DNA of 43,912 nucleotides from a bacterium (lineage in GTDB: Bacteria; Acidobacteriota; HRBIN11; JAKEFK01). Below are positions 6,227-14,951 of the stretch, in pieces. Location: assembly GCA_022616075.1 (NCBI GenBank), contig JAKEFK010000236.1, positions 1 to 43,912 on the forward strand, written 5' to 3'. The notes beneath the pieces are model-generated. The model ran no database searches. It was not told the origin of the DNA and saw nothing but the letters and a program-made list of their open reading frames with translations. Numbering within the stretch: position 1 is the first letter of the stretch; every line of letters starts with the position of its first letter. Both the position numbers and the translations under genes were made by a program.

Positions 6227-8496
6227 CAAGAAGCTGCTGCGCGGGCTTGCTGCACATGCTGCATCGCTTCGCGCGGTTTCCCCAGACGATTGTAGATATC
6301 TGCCAGAAGAAAGTGTCCAAAGGGAAGCTGCGACTTTTCCTGCAGCTTCTGCATCCCTTCCTCGGCGAAGGTTTTTGCTTGGAGAATGTCTCCCCCTGTA
6401 TCCATTAGATTCTTCGCCAGATACAAATACGCGATGCCAAAATCAGGTTTGGAACGAATGCAGGCTTCCAGCTCAGAACGTTCCTCGAGACGTCTTCCCT
6501 GCTTGCGATAAACGCGGCTTAAATTAAAATTTGCCGGATACGATTCCGGAAACAGTTCGAGTTCCTTCCGGTATTCCGTTCCCGCCTGTTCCAGATCCTG
6601 ATGTTCTTCATGCACCAATGCCAGATTGAAATGCGCATTCGGAATTCGCGGGTTCAATTGAAGGGCTTTCTGTAATTCGGGAATGGCTGCGTCGTACTTT
6701 TTTAATTCCACAAAACATGCGCCAAGCCGGTTTCGCGAGATGGCTTGCTCGGGATCCAGTTCCACAACCTTCTTGAAATAAGAGAGAGCCAGTTCAAAAT
6801 CCTTCTCATCCAGAGCTATATCAGCCAGATTGAAATAAGCTTTTGAATCTCTTGGATCTTTCTGCATTAAATGCTGAAAACCTGCTTTCGCCGCTTCAAA
6901 ATTTCCTTCCTCTTTGTACACTCTTGCCAGCGCAAAAATCGCAGGAACATAATCGGCATTGTATTTCAACGCACTCTGAAAACTTTCACGGGCCAAAGTA
7001 TGCTTCTTCTGCTTTTCGTAAATATTTCCTAATACAAGATGTGCTTCCAGGATCCGGTCATCCTCCTGGAGAACTCGCTGGATGTTATTAAACGCATCGG
7101 TTAGTTTCCCCTCGGCTGAAAACGACTGCGCGAGCTTGATCCGGTTGTAAAGCCGGATTTTTAGTTTCGGGTCAGGCAAAATTCCGGATTCCGACGTATG
7201 AGTTTGGGCTACATACCCGATGTAACCCAATGCCTGCAGTTTTTCGAGTGAATCGTCATCCATGGTCTGCGGCCCTTTTACCGTCGCAAAATTTGCAAGC
7301 ATCGTTGCGAGCTCCGATTCAAAAGGCTGCGCTCGCTTTTGCTCTCGCGTATACAGGTTGAGCCTTTCGGTGGAATCTTCGGTGAGACGGTAAAGCTCGC
7401 GATCAGGAGCCTGAATGTACTTATATTCATTTGTGCGTAGAGCTTTCAGTTCACTCCAGCCATAATGAAAACGAGGATAGTAGGACTCACTGTAAGCTAC
7501 CAAGTGTTTGTTCATCGGCCGGCCGTGAACGAGTGGCATGAGACTTGTGCCTTCCCCCGCTTTGGCCGATACGCCGGTCGCATCACAAATCGTTGCAAAG
7601 AGATCGATGCTGCGAACCTGATCCTTTACCCTGACAGGTTTTGCCCCGGGCATTCTGATGATCAACGGAACCCTCATCGTAGCGTCATAAATGAAAAACC
7701 CGTGGCCGGATTCCTCATGTTCTCCCAGCGATTCCCCATGATCCGCTGTTAGTATTACAAGTGTAGTATTCAACAGATCATTTTGTTCGAGCTGTTCTCG
7801 GATGCGCCCGATCAAATTGTCAGAGTAAGAGATTTCTCCGTCGTAGAGTCCGACATTGCCTTTTGTGTTCGAAGCAGAGCGAAACGGGTCCGGGGGATCG
7901 TAGGGAGTATGAGGATCGTAAAAATGCACCCACGCGAAAAATCGCGAATCTTTGTTCTTGCTGATCCAGTTGAGCGCCTGTTGAAGAGTCTCGTCTCCCC
8001 GTCTTTGCACCGAATCGAGACTGACCGTTTTGTACTTGGATAACTCAAAGTTGTCGAAGTACTCATCAAAGCCCTGAGCAATTCCCCACCGGCGATCCAG
8101 CACAAAAGCGCTGATAAAGCCACCGGTGCGAAAGCCGCTTGCCTTCATGGTCTCGGCCAGAGTCTGCGCTTTGTCATCCAGATAGAATCCGCCGTTGTCT
8201 CGGACACCGTGAACGTAAGGGTTGTAGCCCGTCATAATGGAAGAATGGGAAGGTAAAGTCAGTGGAATCACGGCGATCGCATTTTGAAAGAGAGCGCCCT
8301 GTTCACCGAGGCGATCGATATTCGGGGTTTGCGCCGGCGCATATCCGTAAATCCCAAGATGATCCGCGCGAAGCGTATCGATCGTGATCAAGAGCACATT
8401 CCGAACAACGGCTGGTCTGGCGCTTTTCTGAAAATAGAAATACCCGGCAACACCCAGGGCGGCGATAACAGCAAAGATCAGAACAATTTTGCGCAT
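6226..8496 (-). CDS. Membrane-anchored sulfatase-like hydrolase fused to TPR repeats (Thr at the nucleophile position)
   Basis: This 756-residue protein has an N-terminal membrane anchor (MRKIVLIFAVIAALGVAGYF). A periplasmic alkaline-phosphatase/sulfatase-fold domain follows (about 30-440). From about residue 455 to the end there is a series of about nine tetratricopeptide repeats. Metal-site motifs are visible: ITIDTLRADH (37-46), HFYDPHTPYDPP (191-202) and ADHGESLGEH (251-260). The canonical CxPSR of formylglycine sulfatases is replaced by T80-L-P-S-H, so there is no cysteine to convert. That points to a Thr nucleophile as in phosphatase, phosphodiesterase or transferase relatives, rather than true sulfatase activity. 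The TPR part probably binds protein partners. The ATG at 8496 was chosen because it begins the hydrophobic anchor; a more upstream in-frame ATG (8589) would overlap the divergent dehydrogenase. No strong ribosome-binding site is seen. Confidence 0.88.
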   Translation of the reverse strand: MRKIVLIFAVIAALGVAGYFYFQKSARPAVVRNVLLITIDTLRADHLGIYGYAPAQTPNIDRLGEQGALFQNAIAVIPLTLPSHSSIMTGYNPYVHGVRDNGGFYLDDKAQTLAETMKASGFRTGGFISAFVLDRRWGIAQGFDEYFDNFELSKYKTVSLDSVQRRGDETLQQALNWISKNKDSRFFAWVHFYDPHTPYDPPDPFRSASNTKGNVGLYDGEISYSDNLIGRIREQLEQNDLLNTTLVILTADHGESLGEHEESGHGFFIYDATMRVPLIIRMPGAKPVRVKDQVRSIDLFATICDATGVSAKAGEGTSLMPLVHGRPMNKHLVAYSESYYPRFHYGWSELKALRTNEYKYIQAPDRELYRLTEDSTERLNLYTREQKRAQPFESELATMLANFATVKGPQTMDDDSLEKLQALGYIGYVAQTHTSESGILPDPKLKIRLYNRIKLAQSFSAEGKLTDAFNNIQRVLQEDDRILEAHLVLGNIYEKQKKHTLARESFQSALKYNADYVPAIFALARVYKEEGNFEAAKAGFQHLMQKDPRDSKAYFNLADIALDEKDFELALSYFKKVVELDPEQAISRNRLGACFVELKKYDAAIPELQKALQLNPRIPNAHFNLALVHEEHQDLEQAGTEYRKELELFPESYPANFNLSRVYRKQGRRLEERSELEACIRSKPDFGIAYLYLAKNLMDTGGDILQAKTFAEEGMQKLQEKSQLPFGHFLLADIYNRLGKPREAMQHVQQARAAAS

Positions 8497-8538
8497 GAGT
8501 AATGATAGCAATTTAAACTTTGATAGAATATCAAGCAA

Positions 8539-9642
8539 ATGCGGGCATGGATCTACAGGAAGGAGAAGACTGATCCTCAGGGAATTCACATTTTTGAAGG
8601 AACGGTTGCCGACCCTTCGCCGGGCCTAAATCAAGTTCTTGTGCGAGTGGAAAAAGTCTCCGTTTGCGGAACGGACGAATCTCTCTTCAAAGGTGAACTG
8701 AAAAAAGTTCCGGATGGAATTATTCCTGGTCATGAATTCTACGGAGAAATCGTCGAACTGGGTCGTGAAGTAAAGCATCTTTCCACTGGACAGCGGATAG
8801 CTGGCGAATCACATTACAACCTTCCCGGCATAGCGGATCAGGGCATCATCGGATTGTGGGGGCCGGAAATCCGGAAAGGAGAATTGGAGCCCCCCATTCA
8901 TGGCGCCTATTCCGAATATCTGGTCATTCCCGCTGAATGTGCGTATCGAGTTCCGGGAGAACTGATCTCAGATCATTTCTGGCCATCACTTTTCGAAGCC
9001 ATAGGGAATGACTATTTCCTGATCAAACGTGCTAGAGAAATGGCGCACCCCAAAGATCTTGGAATTTTCGGATGTGGACCTCATGGATTATTTGCACAGG
9101 TATTTGCGCGGCACATGGACATCCACAGAATCGCAGCATTTGAAGTGGACAGTTATCGCCAAAAGTTTGCCTCCTCCCTGGAAATTGCCGATCAGATCTT
9201 CGACCCCACCGTGAACCTGGAAAAGAACGTCCGGGATTTTACGGCTGGGAATCTTTTTGATGTTACGATCGATATGGTGGGCAAACAGGGCCAGGGTTTC
9301 GAAGCTTGCTGCAAAACAACAAAACATGGTGGCGTGATTCTCCTTTTCGGACTCTTTAGCGGGGACAAGTTCTACATTGACGGGGTCTCTGGAAACGAAA
9401 TCATATTCCATATGAAGACGCTACGCTTCAAATACGAGGGAAAGGACCTGACTGTCGCAGGGATTACGGGACGAGAAGGGATCTGGGAAGAACTGATTGA
9501 GATGGTTTGCCGCGAAAAAAGTTTGCAGGATCAGCTCATGAAACCGGTTCATGTTATGGGAACTCTGGATCAGCTCGGAGAAAATACGCGTCATCCAAAA
9601 CCGGGAGTATTGAAACGCGCTTATCATGCGTTCAGGAGTTAA
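8539..9642 (+). CDS. Zinc-dependent MDR dehydrogenase, probable L-threonine 3-dehydrogenase-like enzyme
   Basis: This 367-residue medium-chain dehydrogenase has a GroES-like N-terminus and a Rossmann domain ([18 protein letters not shown]). The catalytic zinc ligands are present: C43 in VCGTD and H65-E66 in PGHEF. The structural-zinc loop of typical family members has four cysteines. Here it is replaced by a cysteine-free segment ([14 protein letters not shown] and following). The gene ends four bases before kbl. Since threonine dehydrogenase makes 2-amino-3-ketobutyrate, the substrate of Kbl, a Tdh role is the best inference. The sequence is nevertheless divergent, and another polyol or sugar substrate is possible. 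There is no ribosome-binding site before the ATG, and TAGAAT lies about ten bases upstream (8524-8529), so the message could be leaderless. It is divergent from the sulfatase-like gene. Confidence 0.82.
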   Translation: MRAWIYRKEKTDPQGIHIFEGTVADPSPGLNQVLVRVEKVSVCGTDESLFKGELKKVPDGIIPGHEFYGEIVELGREVKHLSTGQRIAGESHYNLPGIADQGIIGLWGPEIRKGELEPPIHGAYSEYLVIPAECAYRVPGELISDHFWPSLFEAIGNDYFLIKRAREMAHPKDLGIFGCGPHGLFAQVFARHMDIHRIAAFEVDSYRQKFASSLEIADQIFDPTVNLEKNVRDFTAGNLFDVTIDMVGKQGQGFEACCKTTKHGGVILLFGLFSGDKFYIDGVSGNEIIFHMKTLRFKYEGKDLTVAGITGREGIWEELIEMVCREKSLQDQLMKPVHVMGTLDQLGENTRHPKPGVLKRAYHAFRS

Positions 9643-9646
9643 AAAC

Positions 9647-10834
9647 ATGGCTTACGGTGCGATCAAAGAATTCTTACAGAAGGAATTAGCTAATCTAAAG
9701 GAAACAGGACTATTCAAGGAAGAAAAAGTTATCCATTCTCCGCAAGGGGCCCAGATCAAAACAGATGCAGGAGAAACGGTTAACTTCTGTGCGAATAACT
9801 ATCTCGGACTGGCGAATCATCCGGATATTATTTCCACCGTAAAAGCGGGTCTGGATACCCGCGGTTTTGGCATGGCGTCTGTACGGTTCATTTGCGGCAC
9901 GCAAGATATACACAAAGACTTGGAGAAAACCATTTCCAATTTTCTGAGCACTCAAGACACGATCCTGTACAGCTCATGCTTCGACGCGAATGGTGGTTTG
10001 TTCGAGACACTGCTAGGGCCTGAAGACGTGATCATCAGCGACGCTCTGAATCACGCAAGCATTATCGACGGCGTCAGGCTTTGCAAAGCGCAACGCAAAG
10101 TCTATCAGCATGCCGACATGAATGACCTTGAGGGCAAGTTACAAGACAGCGCTGGAACACGATATCGAATGATCGCTACAGATGGAGCTTTCAGCATGCA
10201 CGGTGATCTTGCTCCTCTGAAAGATATCTGCGATCTTGCCGAGCGTCATGATGCTCTGGTCATGGTGGACGATTCGCATGCAACCGGCTTCTTCGGTCCC
10301 ACCGGTAGAGGAACACCGGAACATTTTGGAGTGCAAAATCGCATCGACATCATCACAAGCACGATGGGAAAAGCAATGGGGGGCGCCTCGGGTGGTTTTA
10401 CTTCCGGACGGGCCGAAATCGTTGCCATGTTACGTCAGCGATCGCGACCTTATCTGTTTTCCAACAGCGTTGCGCCTCCGGTCGTTTATGGCACCATGAA
10501 AGCATTTGAGCTGATGGAACAACATCCTGAGCTGGTGCGCAAACTCGCCGAAAACACAAAGTATTTTCGTGAGGAAATGACCCGCCGTGGATTCCAGATT
10601 AAACCGGGAATTCATCCGATTGTTCCCATTATGCTGGGAGATGAAAAACGCACAGTTGAAATGGCGCGGCAAATGAATCAACGCGGAATCTTTGTGGTTG
10701 GTTTCAGCTATCCTGTCGTGCCTAAGGGAGAGGCCAGGATTCGAGTGCAACTCTCAGCAATCCACACGCAGAGTCAACTGGACAAAGCAATCGCGACTTT
10801 TGAAGAAGTCGGAAAATCGCTGAATTTGATCTGA
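9647..10834 (+). CDS. kbl: 2-amino-3-ketobutyrate coenzyme A ligase (glycine C-acetyltransferase)
   Basis: This 395-residue alpha-oxoamine synthase has the usual length for Kbl. It cleaves 2-amino-3-ketobutyrate with CoA to glycine and acetyl-CoA, using PLP. Key segments are [14 protein letters not shown] (46-59), [14 protein letters not shown] (80-93), [18 protein letters not shown] (206-223) and the PLP-lysine loop [14 protein letters not shown] with K242. Kbl is distinguished from BioF, KAS and ALAS-type relatives by overall similarity and by the preceding dehydrogenase. Together the pair would convert threonine to glycine and acetyl-CoA. The start is ATG 9647, with AGGAG eight bases upstream inside the end of the dehydrogenase gene; an earlier in-frame ATG (9626) lies before that site. 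It is convergent with the ferredoxin gene, only nine bases away. Confidence 0.95.
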   Translation: MAYGAIKEFLQKELANLKETGLFKEEKVIHSPQGAQIKTDAGETVNFCANNYLGLANHPDIISTVKAGLDTRGFGMASVRFICGTQDIHKDLEKTISNFLSTQDTILYSSCFDANGGLFETLLGPEDVIISDALNHASIIDGVRLCKAQRKVYQHADMNDLEGKLQDSAGTRYRMIATDGAFSMHGDLAPLKDICDLAERHDALVMVDDSHATGFFGPTGRGTPEHFGVQNRIDIITSTMGKAMGGASGGFTSGRAEIVAMLRQRSRPYLFSNSVAPPVVYGTMKAFELMEQHPELVRKLAENTKYFREEMTRRGFQIKPGIHPIVPIMLGDEKRTVEMARQMNQRGIFVVGFSYPVVPKGEARIRVQLSAIHTQSQLDKAIATFEEVGKSLNLI

Positions 10835-10843
10835 CGCGGATGA

Positions 10844-11104
10844 CTATTTCTTGAACCAGTTTGCGTTAATATCTATGTAGGATTGCCACTTGTCCGGCAC
10901 ATCTTCGTTCGGGAAAATGGCCTGAACCGGGCAGGCAGGAACACAGGCCCCGCAATCAATACACTCGTCGGGATTGATGTAAAGCTGCGTCTCAGGTTCA
11001 AAATTCTCTTCATCCTTACGGGGATGAATGCAATCGACGGGACAAACATCAACACAAGCAGTATCTTTAGTACCAATGCAAGGCTCGGCAATCGTATATG
11101 CCAT
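10844..11104 (-). CDS. 7Fe-type (3Fe-4S/4Fe-4S) ferredoxin
   Basis: This 86-residue acidic ferredoxin has a first cysteine set C9-x7-C17-x3-C21 (then C25) and a second set C48-x2-C51-x2-C54-x3-C58-P. The x7 spacing between the first two cysteines is the signature of seven-iron ferredoxins such as Azotobacter FdI/FdxA. These carry a 3Fe-4S and a 4Fe-4S cluster and transfer electrons in the cytoplasm. The partner reductase or acceptor is not encoded nearby. GGAGGA precedes the ATG by about seven bases, and a good promoter is visible upstream. The gene is therefore probably transcribed alone. It is convergent with kbl. Confidence 0.93.
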   Translation of the reverse strand: MAYTIAEPCIGTKDTACVDVCPVDCIHPRKDEENFEPETQLYINPDECIDCGACVPACPVQAIFPNEDVPDKWQSYIDINANWFKK

Positions 11105-11133
11105 ACTCTTTCCTCCGAATAAAAAGAAGGTTA

Positions 11134-11162
11134 ATGATAACTAAAATTGGGGTAGTCGTCAA
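11134..11162 (-). promoter_or_regulatory. Sigma-70-like promoter for the ferredoxin gene, with overlapping palindrome
   Basis: On the minus strand TTGACG (11162 to 11157) and TATCAT (11139 to 11134) are separated by 17 bases, each matching consensus at five of six positions. The -35 overlaps a 14-bp palindrome AGTCGT-CA-ACGACT (11154-11167), which could be an operator. Confidence 0.6.
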
Positions 11163-11168
11163 CGACTC

Positions 11169-11196
11169 GGAGACCACGAAAACGTCTCCTTCTTTT
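11169..11196 (+). promoter_or_regulatory. Small hairpin plus T-rich tract before the sensor kinase
   Basis: GGAGAC (11169-11174) and GTCTCC (11184-11189) form a six-pair stem with a nine-base loop. TTCTTTT follows and the kinase ATG comes ten bases later. It could be a weak terminator or attenuator in the kinase leader. The stem is short, so confidence is low. Confidence 0.3.
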
Positions 11197-11205
11197 GGAT
11201 GAAGA

Positions 11206-14200
11206 ATGCACCGGCAAAGGCTAGTATTATTCGTAGAAAGTATGCAGAAACTGGTCTCGGGATTGATCCTCTTGCTCTTGCCGCTGCTTCCCGTTTATGC
11301 GTTGGATCCTTCAAAACACATTACGCAGTACGTAAATGATCCCTGGCCAAGACTCCCCCCTCTTGCAGGCTGGGTGAACACCATCCACCAAACGCGCGAC
11401 GGCTATCTTTGGATCGGAACGGATGAAGGTCTGGCGCGTTTTGACGGTGTTCGCTTTACGTTCTTCAACCGAAAAAACACTAAGGAGTTTGAAGGCAGGC
11501 GCAATGCGATTTTGACCCTGCTCGAAGATTCTGAGGGAACTCTTTGGATTGGAACGCATGGCGGAATGAATGCATTCCATAACAATGAGGTCAAACAAAT
11601 TCCTGTTGAAGGAGTTTCACGCGTACTTTCTCAAACGATCGATGATCGAGGGAATCATTGGATCGGGACCGATCGGGGACTGATGAAGAGGAACAGGAAC
11701 AATTCCTTTGAGTTTGTGAAAGGACTCGACAACACATCCGTTTTCTCATTGAAATCACAAAACGGAATTCTATGGGCGGGAACTTTAACCGGAATCTATG
11801 AAATCCGCGGCGCATCGCTCGAGCTGCTAACCAGCCAAAACGGAATGAAAATTCGTCCGGCCTGGGGATTGGCGCCAGGCAAGGATGGAACTCTCTGGAT
11901 TGGAACACAGGATGGTCTCGTTTCCTGGAAAAACGGAGTGCTGACTCCCTATCCGGATCCTCAACTCGGCAAATGGATGATCACTTCCCTTCATGAGGAT
12001 AAACACCAGAACATTTGGGTTGGCACTTATGGCGGTGGTTTGTTCCGAATCAATGAACAGGGCGCAGAGAATTTCACAACCTCCGACGGCCTTCTTCAGG
12101 ATTTTGTAATTTCCATTTCAGAAGATCGCGAAGGAAGTCTCTGGATTGGAACAGGCGGATTGAACCGCCTGAAAGATGGTCCGTTTGTAACTTTTTCCAC
12201 TCTGGAAGGTCTCTCCGGAAAACTCGTGACACCCGTGTTGCAACAGCCTGATGGAACAATTTGGATTGGAACCGATAAGGGTCTCAACCGTCTGAAAAAC
12301 GGAACGATTCAGACCTTCACCGTGAGCGACGGACTTCCGGGTAATATTGTGAATTCTTTGTGGCATGACACCAAGAATCGATTGTGGATCGGTACACTAC
12401 ACGGCCTGGCGGTTCTTGAAAACAATCAATTCAGATCTTTGACAATGAAGAATGGTCTGGTATCCAACCATGTAAAAGCGCTTTACGAAGACACCAGAGG
12501 ACGCATTTGGATCGGCACAGTTTCCGGAATCAACTGGTACGATCAAGACACGATTCATACTTTTACGGATGATAGACATCCATGGCGCGCCTCAGTCAGC
12601 TGTTTCCTGGAAGACAGCAAGGGCCAATTCTGGGTCGGTTCCAATCGCGGACTAACTCTTTTGCAAGAGAACCGCACCAAAACCTACACAAGCAGAGAAG
12701 GTCTTGTAGACAATATGGTCCTGACCATTTTAGAAGATGAAAAAGGCGCGCTTTGGATCGGAACGGATCAAGGTTTGAATCGTCTACGTAATGGCAACTT
12801 TTCCTCCTTCACTTCCAAAGATGGTTTGTTTCAAGATCGCATTTATCAAATCTTGCGCGACAGGCACAACACTCTTTGGATGAGCTCCAACTATGGAATC
12901 TTTTCCATTCAGAAGGATCAATTTGATAAGTATGAGAAGAAACTGATTCCCTTATTGCAGTGCACCGTCTACGGCCCTGAAGATGGGATGAGGAGCAGCG
13001 AAGCAACCGGCGCATTTCAACCGGCCGGCTGGCAGGCGGCCGATGGGAGTTTGTGGTTTCCCACAATCGACGGCGCAGTCCGTGTCCATCCGGATCACAT
13101 CGCCAAGAATAGTGTTTCACCGCCGACTCGTATCGAAGAAGTGTTGATCGACCAGCAACGAGTCTCGATGGATTCTTCAACGATTCGCGTTGAGCCTGGA
13201 AAAACGAATTACGAATTTCGCTACACGGGTCTCAGTCTATTGATTCCACAGAGAGTGCGCTTTAAATATAAACTGGAAGGCGTCGATAAAGACTGGATGA
13301 ATGCAGGAAACCGGCGTTCAGCCTTCTATACGAACATACCTCCAGGTAATTATGTATTTCACGTTCTTGCCGCGAACAATGATGGGGTGTGGAGTGAATC
13401 TGCGGCCAGTTTGAAACTTTCAGTACTGCCCTACTTTTATCAGAGAACAAGCTTCAAGGCGGTTTTCTTAGGGATGCTGGTGGCGGTGACTTTTCTTCTT
13501 GTGCGCGTCCGCCTGCGCAGTCTGGTAAACCAGAAAAAGGTACTTGAAATGAGAGTTCAGGAAAGGGTCAGCTCCATCCGCCAGAAAGCGGAAGAAACGG
13601 CTGTCCTGGAAGAAAGGTACAGAATTGCGCAGGAATTGCATGACAATGTTGCGCAGAGCATCGCCGCCATGATTGTGCACCTTGAACATGCGATTAAGTT
13701 GATGGAACGTTCGACGCTTCAGGCTGTCAATCAAATTCGGACAGCTTGTGAACTGGGCAGAAACAGCCTGGAAGAAACACGGAGGTCGGTATTTGCTCTG
13801 CATCCCCTGCTGCTGGAGCGTGGTGATCTCTTTGAAGCGCTGCAGAGAATTGTGCAACAAATGTCCACGGATACTTCCATCCAGGTTCGTTGCCAGCTCA
13901 TGGGAAGGAGACGCGTTCTTTCCAAAGAGATTGAGTTAACGGTTTTGCGTGTGGCGCAGGAAGCATTCGCAAACGCCCTTAAACACAGCGACGCAAAAGA
14001 AATTTACGTCTCGTTGACGTACGAAGACCAGCTGGTAGAGCTGAAAGTAAAGGACGATGGGAAAGGTTTTGATTCCACAGATTTGCAAAGTTATTCCCGT
14101 TTCGGGTTCGGACTTTCCGGAATGCAGCAGAGGGCGCAAAAAATTGGAGCAAATTTGACGATCCACAGTGAAGACAAACATGGCACAACCATCGTTTTGT

Positions 14201-14256
14201 CCGTGCAGCTTGAGCCGATGTTCAAAGATACAGTGCCGGTCGGTTCGAACTTATGA
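11206..14256 (+). CDS. Sensor histidine kinase with 14 propeller repeats, Y_Y_Y domain and HisKA_3/HATPase core
   Basis: This protein has 1016 residues. A signal-like N-terminus is followed by about 14 repeats built around LWIGTxxGL (for example GYLWIGTDEGLARFDG, GTIWIGTDKGLNRLKNG). That is enough for two seven-bladed Reg_prop beta-propellers in the periplasm. A Y_Y_Y Ig-like domain follows (about 665-735; FRYTGLSLLIPQ, FKYKLEGVDKDW). A membrane span lies at about 752-771 and then a coiled linker. The dimerisation/phosphoacceptor domain has H812 (QELHDNVAQS), and the ATPase has N-box FANALKHSD, G1 DDGKGFD and G2 FGFGLSGM. The HisKA_3 type pairs with NarL/LuxR regulators, and one starts in the overlapping ATGA at the stop. 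The ligand is unknown; related propeller kinases often sense glycans. An alternative start at 11242 would give a more compact signal peptide. Confidence 0.93.
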   Translation: MHRQRLVLFVESMQKLVSGLILLLLPLLPVYALDPSKHITQYVNDPWPRLPPLAGWVNTIHQTRDGYLWIGTDEGLARFDGVRFTFFNRKNTKEFEGRRNAILTLLEDSEGTLWIGTHGGMNAFHNNEVKQIPVEGVSRVLSQTIDDRGNHWIGTDRGLMKRNRNNSFEFVKGLDNTSVFSLKSQNGILWAGTLTGIYEIRGASLELLTSQNGMKIRPAWGLAPGKDGTLWIGTQDGLVSWKNGVLTPYPDPQLGKWMITSLHEDKHQNIWVGTYGGGLFRINEQGAENFTTSDGLLQDFVISISEDREGSLWIGTGGLNRLKDGPFVTFSTLEGLSGKLVTPVLQQPDGTIWIGTDKGLNRLKNGTIQTFTVSDGLPGNIVNSLWHDTKNRLWIGTLHGLAVLENNQFRSLTMKNGLVSNHVKALYEDTRGRIWIGTVSGINWYDQDTIHTFTDDRHPWRASVSCFLEDSKGQFWVGSNRGLTLLQENRTKTYTSREGLVDNMVLTILEDEKGALWIGTDQGLNRLRNGNFSSFTSKDGLFQDRIYQILRDRHNTLWMSSNYGIFSIQKDQFDKYEKKLIPLLQCTVYGPEDGMRSSEATGAFQPAGWQAADGSLWFPTIDGAVRVHPDHIAKNSVSPPTRIEEVLIDQQRVSMDSSTIRVEPGKTNYEFRYTGLSLLIPQRVRFKYKLEGVDKDWMNAGNRRSAFYTNIPPGNYVFHVLAANNDGVWSESAASLKLSVLPYFYQRTSFKAVFLGMLVAVTFLLVRVRLRSLVNQKKVLEMRVQERVSSIRQKAEETAVLEERYRIAQELHDNVAQSIAAMIVHLEHAIKLMERSTLQAVNQIRTACELGRNSLEETRRSVFALHPLLLERGDLFEALQRIVQQMSTDTSIQVRCQLMGRRRVLSKEIELTVLRVAQEAFANALKHSDAKEIYVSLTYEDQLVELKVKDDGKGFDSTDLQSYSRFGFGLSGMQQRAQKIGANLTIHSEDKHGTTIVLSVQLEPMFKDTVPVGSNL

Positions 14257-14882
14257 CATCCAGACAGATCCGAATTATGGTTGTGGATGATCATCCGGTC
14301 GTTCGCGCCGGACTCGTTATGCTGATTTCCCATGAAACGGACATGACGGTTGTAGCAGAAGCCTCGCATGGCAAAGAAGCCCTGTCATTATTTGAAAAAA
14401 CCAACCCCGATGTCACACTCATCGATCTTTCCTTGCCGGATATTCATGGGGTAGAGGTCATTGAAAGGATTCGGAAAAGCTTTCCTCAGGCAAAACTGCT
14501 TGTGTTGAGTGTCTACAGCGGAAGCGAAGATGTCTTTCGCTCATTGCAGTCAGGAGCTCTCGGTTATCTCATCAAAGATTCCACGCCTGATCAATTGTTT
14601 TATGCAATCCGTGAAGCATATGAGGGACGCCGTTATTTGCATCCCTCTGCCGCATCGAATCTGGCCGACCGGATGTTGAACGATATGCTTACTCCGCGTG
14701 AATTGGATGTCGTTCGGCTCATGGTGCAGGGCAAAAGTAATAAGGAGATTGCAACGGATCTGAATCTCAGTGAAACTACCGTGAAGACTCACGTTGCAAA
14801 TATTTTGATGAAACTCAATGTCAGCTCGCGCAGCCAGGCGATTCTGGAAGCGCTCAAACGCGGTATCGTCCACCAAGGATAG
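14253..14882 (+). CDS. NarL/LuxR-family response regulator
   Basis: This 209-residue protein has a receiver domain (about 5-120) and a C-terminal LuxR-type helix-turn-helix (about 145-205). The acidic pocket is MVVDDHP (D12, D13), and the phosphorylation site is D58 in LIDLSLPDIHG. The conserved Lys lies in YLIKDSTPD. The DNA-binding part carries LTPRELDVVRLMVQGKSNKE followed by IATDLNLSETTVKTHVANIL. The start overlaps the kinase stop by four bases (ATGA), which implies translational coupling and makes the two a cognate pair. Phosphorylation would control DNA binding as a dimer. Targets are unknown. A palindromic repeat follows its stop. Confidence 0.96.
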   Translation: MTSRQIRIMVVDDHPVVRAGLVMLISHETDMTVVAEASHGKEALSLFEKTNPDVTLIDLSLPDIHGVEVIERIRKSFPQAKLLVLSVYSGSEDVFRSLQSGALGYLIKDSTPDQLFYAIREAYEGRRYLHPSAASNLADRMLNDMLTPRELDVVRLMVQGKSNKEIATDLNLSETTVKTHVANILMKLNVSSRSQAILEALKRGIVHQG

Positions 14883-14885
14883 TTA

Positions 14886-14947
14886 ACAAAGTAGCGCGGA
14901 CGTCTCGTCTGCGGCAGCTCGCAGGCGGGACGCCTACGCTACTTTGT
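14886..14947. repeat. Palindromic repeat, ACAAAGTAGCG family (copy 1)
   Basis: Perfect 11-bp ends, ACAAAGTAGCG (14886-14896) and CGCTACTTTGT (14937-14947), enclose GC-rich arms (CGGACGTCTCGTCTGC against GCAGGCGGGACGCC). It lies between two convergent genes. Two further copies are at 30851-30910 and 33523-33586. Confidence 0.85.
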
Positions 14948-14951
14948 CTTG

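Noticed and set aside
6226-8496. Annotation as a true formylglycine sulfatase
   Set aside because: The required Cys (or Ser) of the CxPSR motif is Thr, and the Arg is His.
11400-12900. Recurring DNA pattern around TTTGGATCGGAAC considered as a DNA repeat array
   Set aside because: It encodes the LWIGT propeller repeats of the sensor kinase and is explained by protein repeats.
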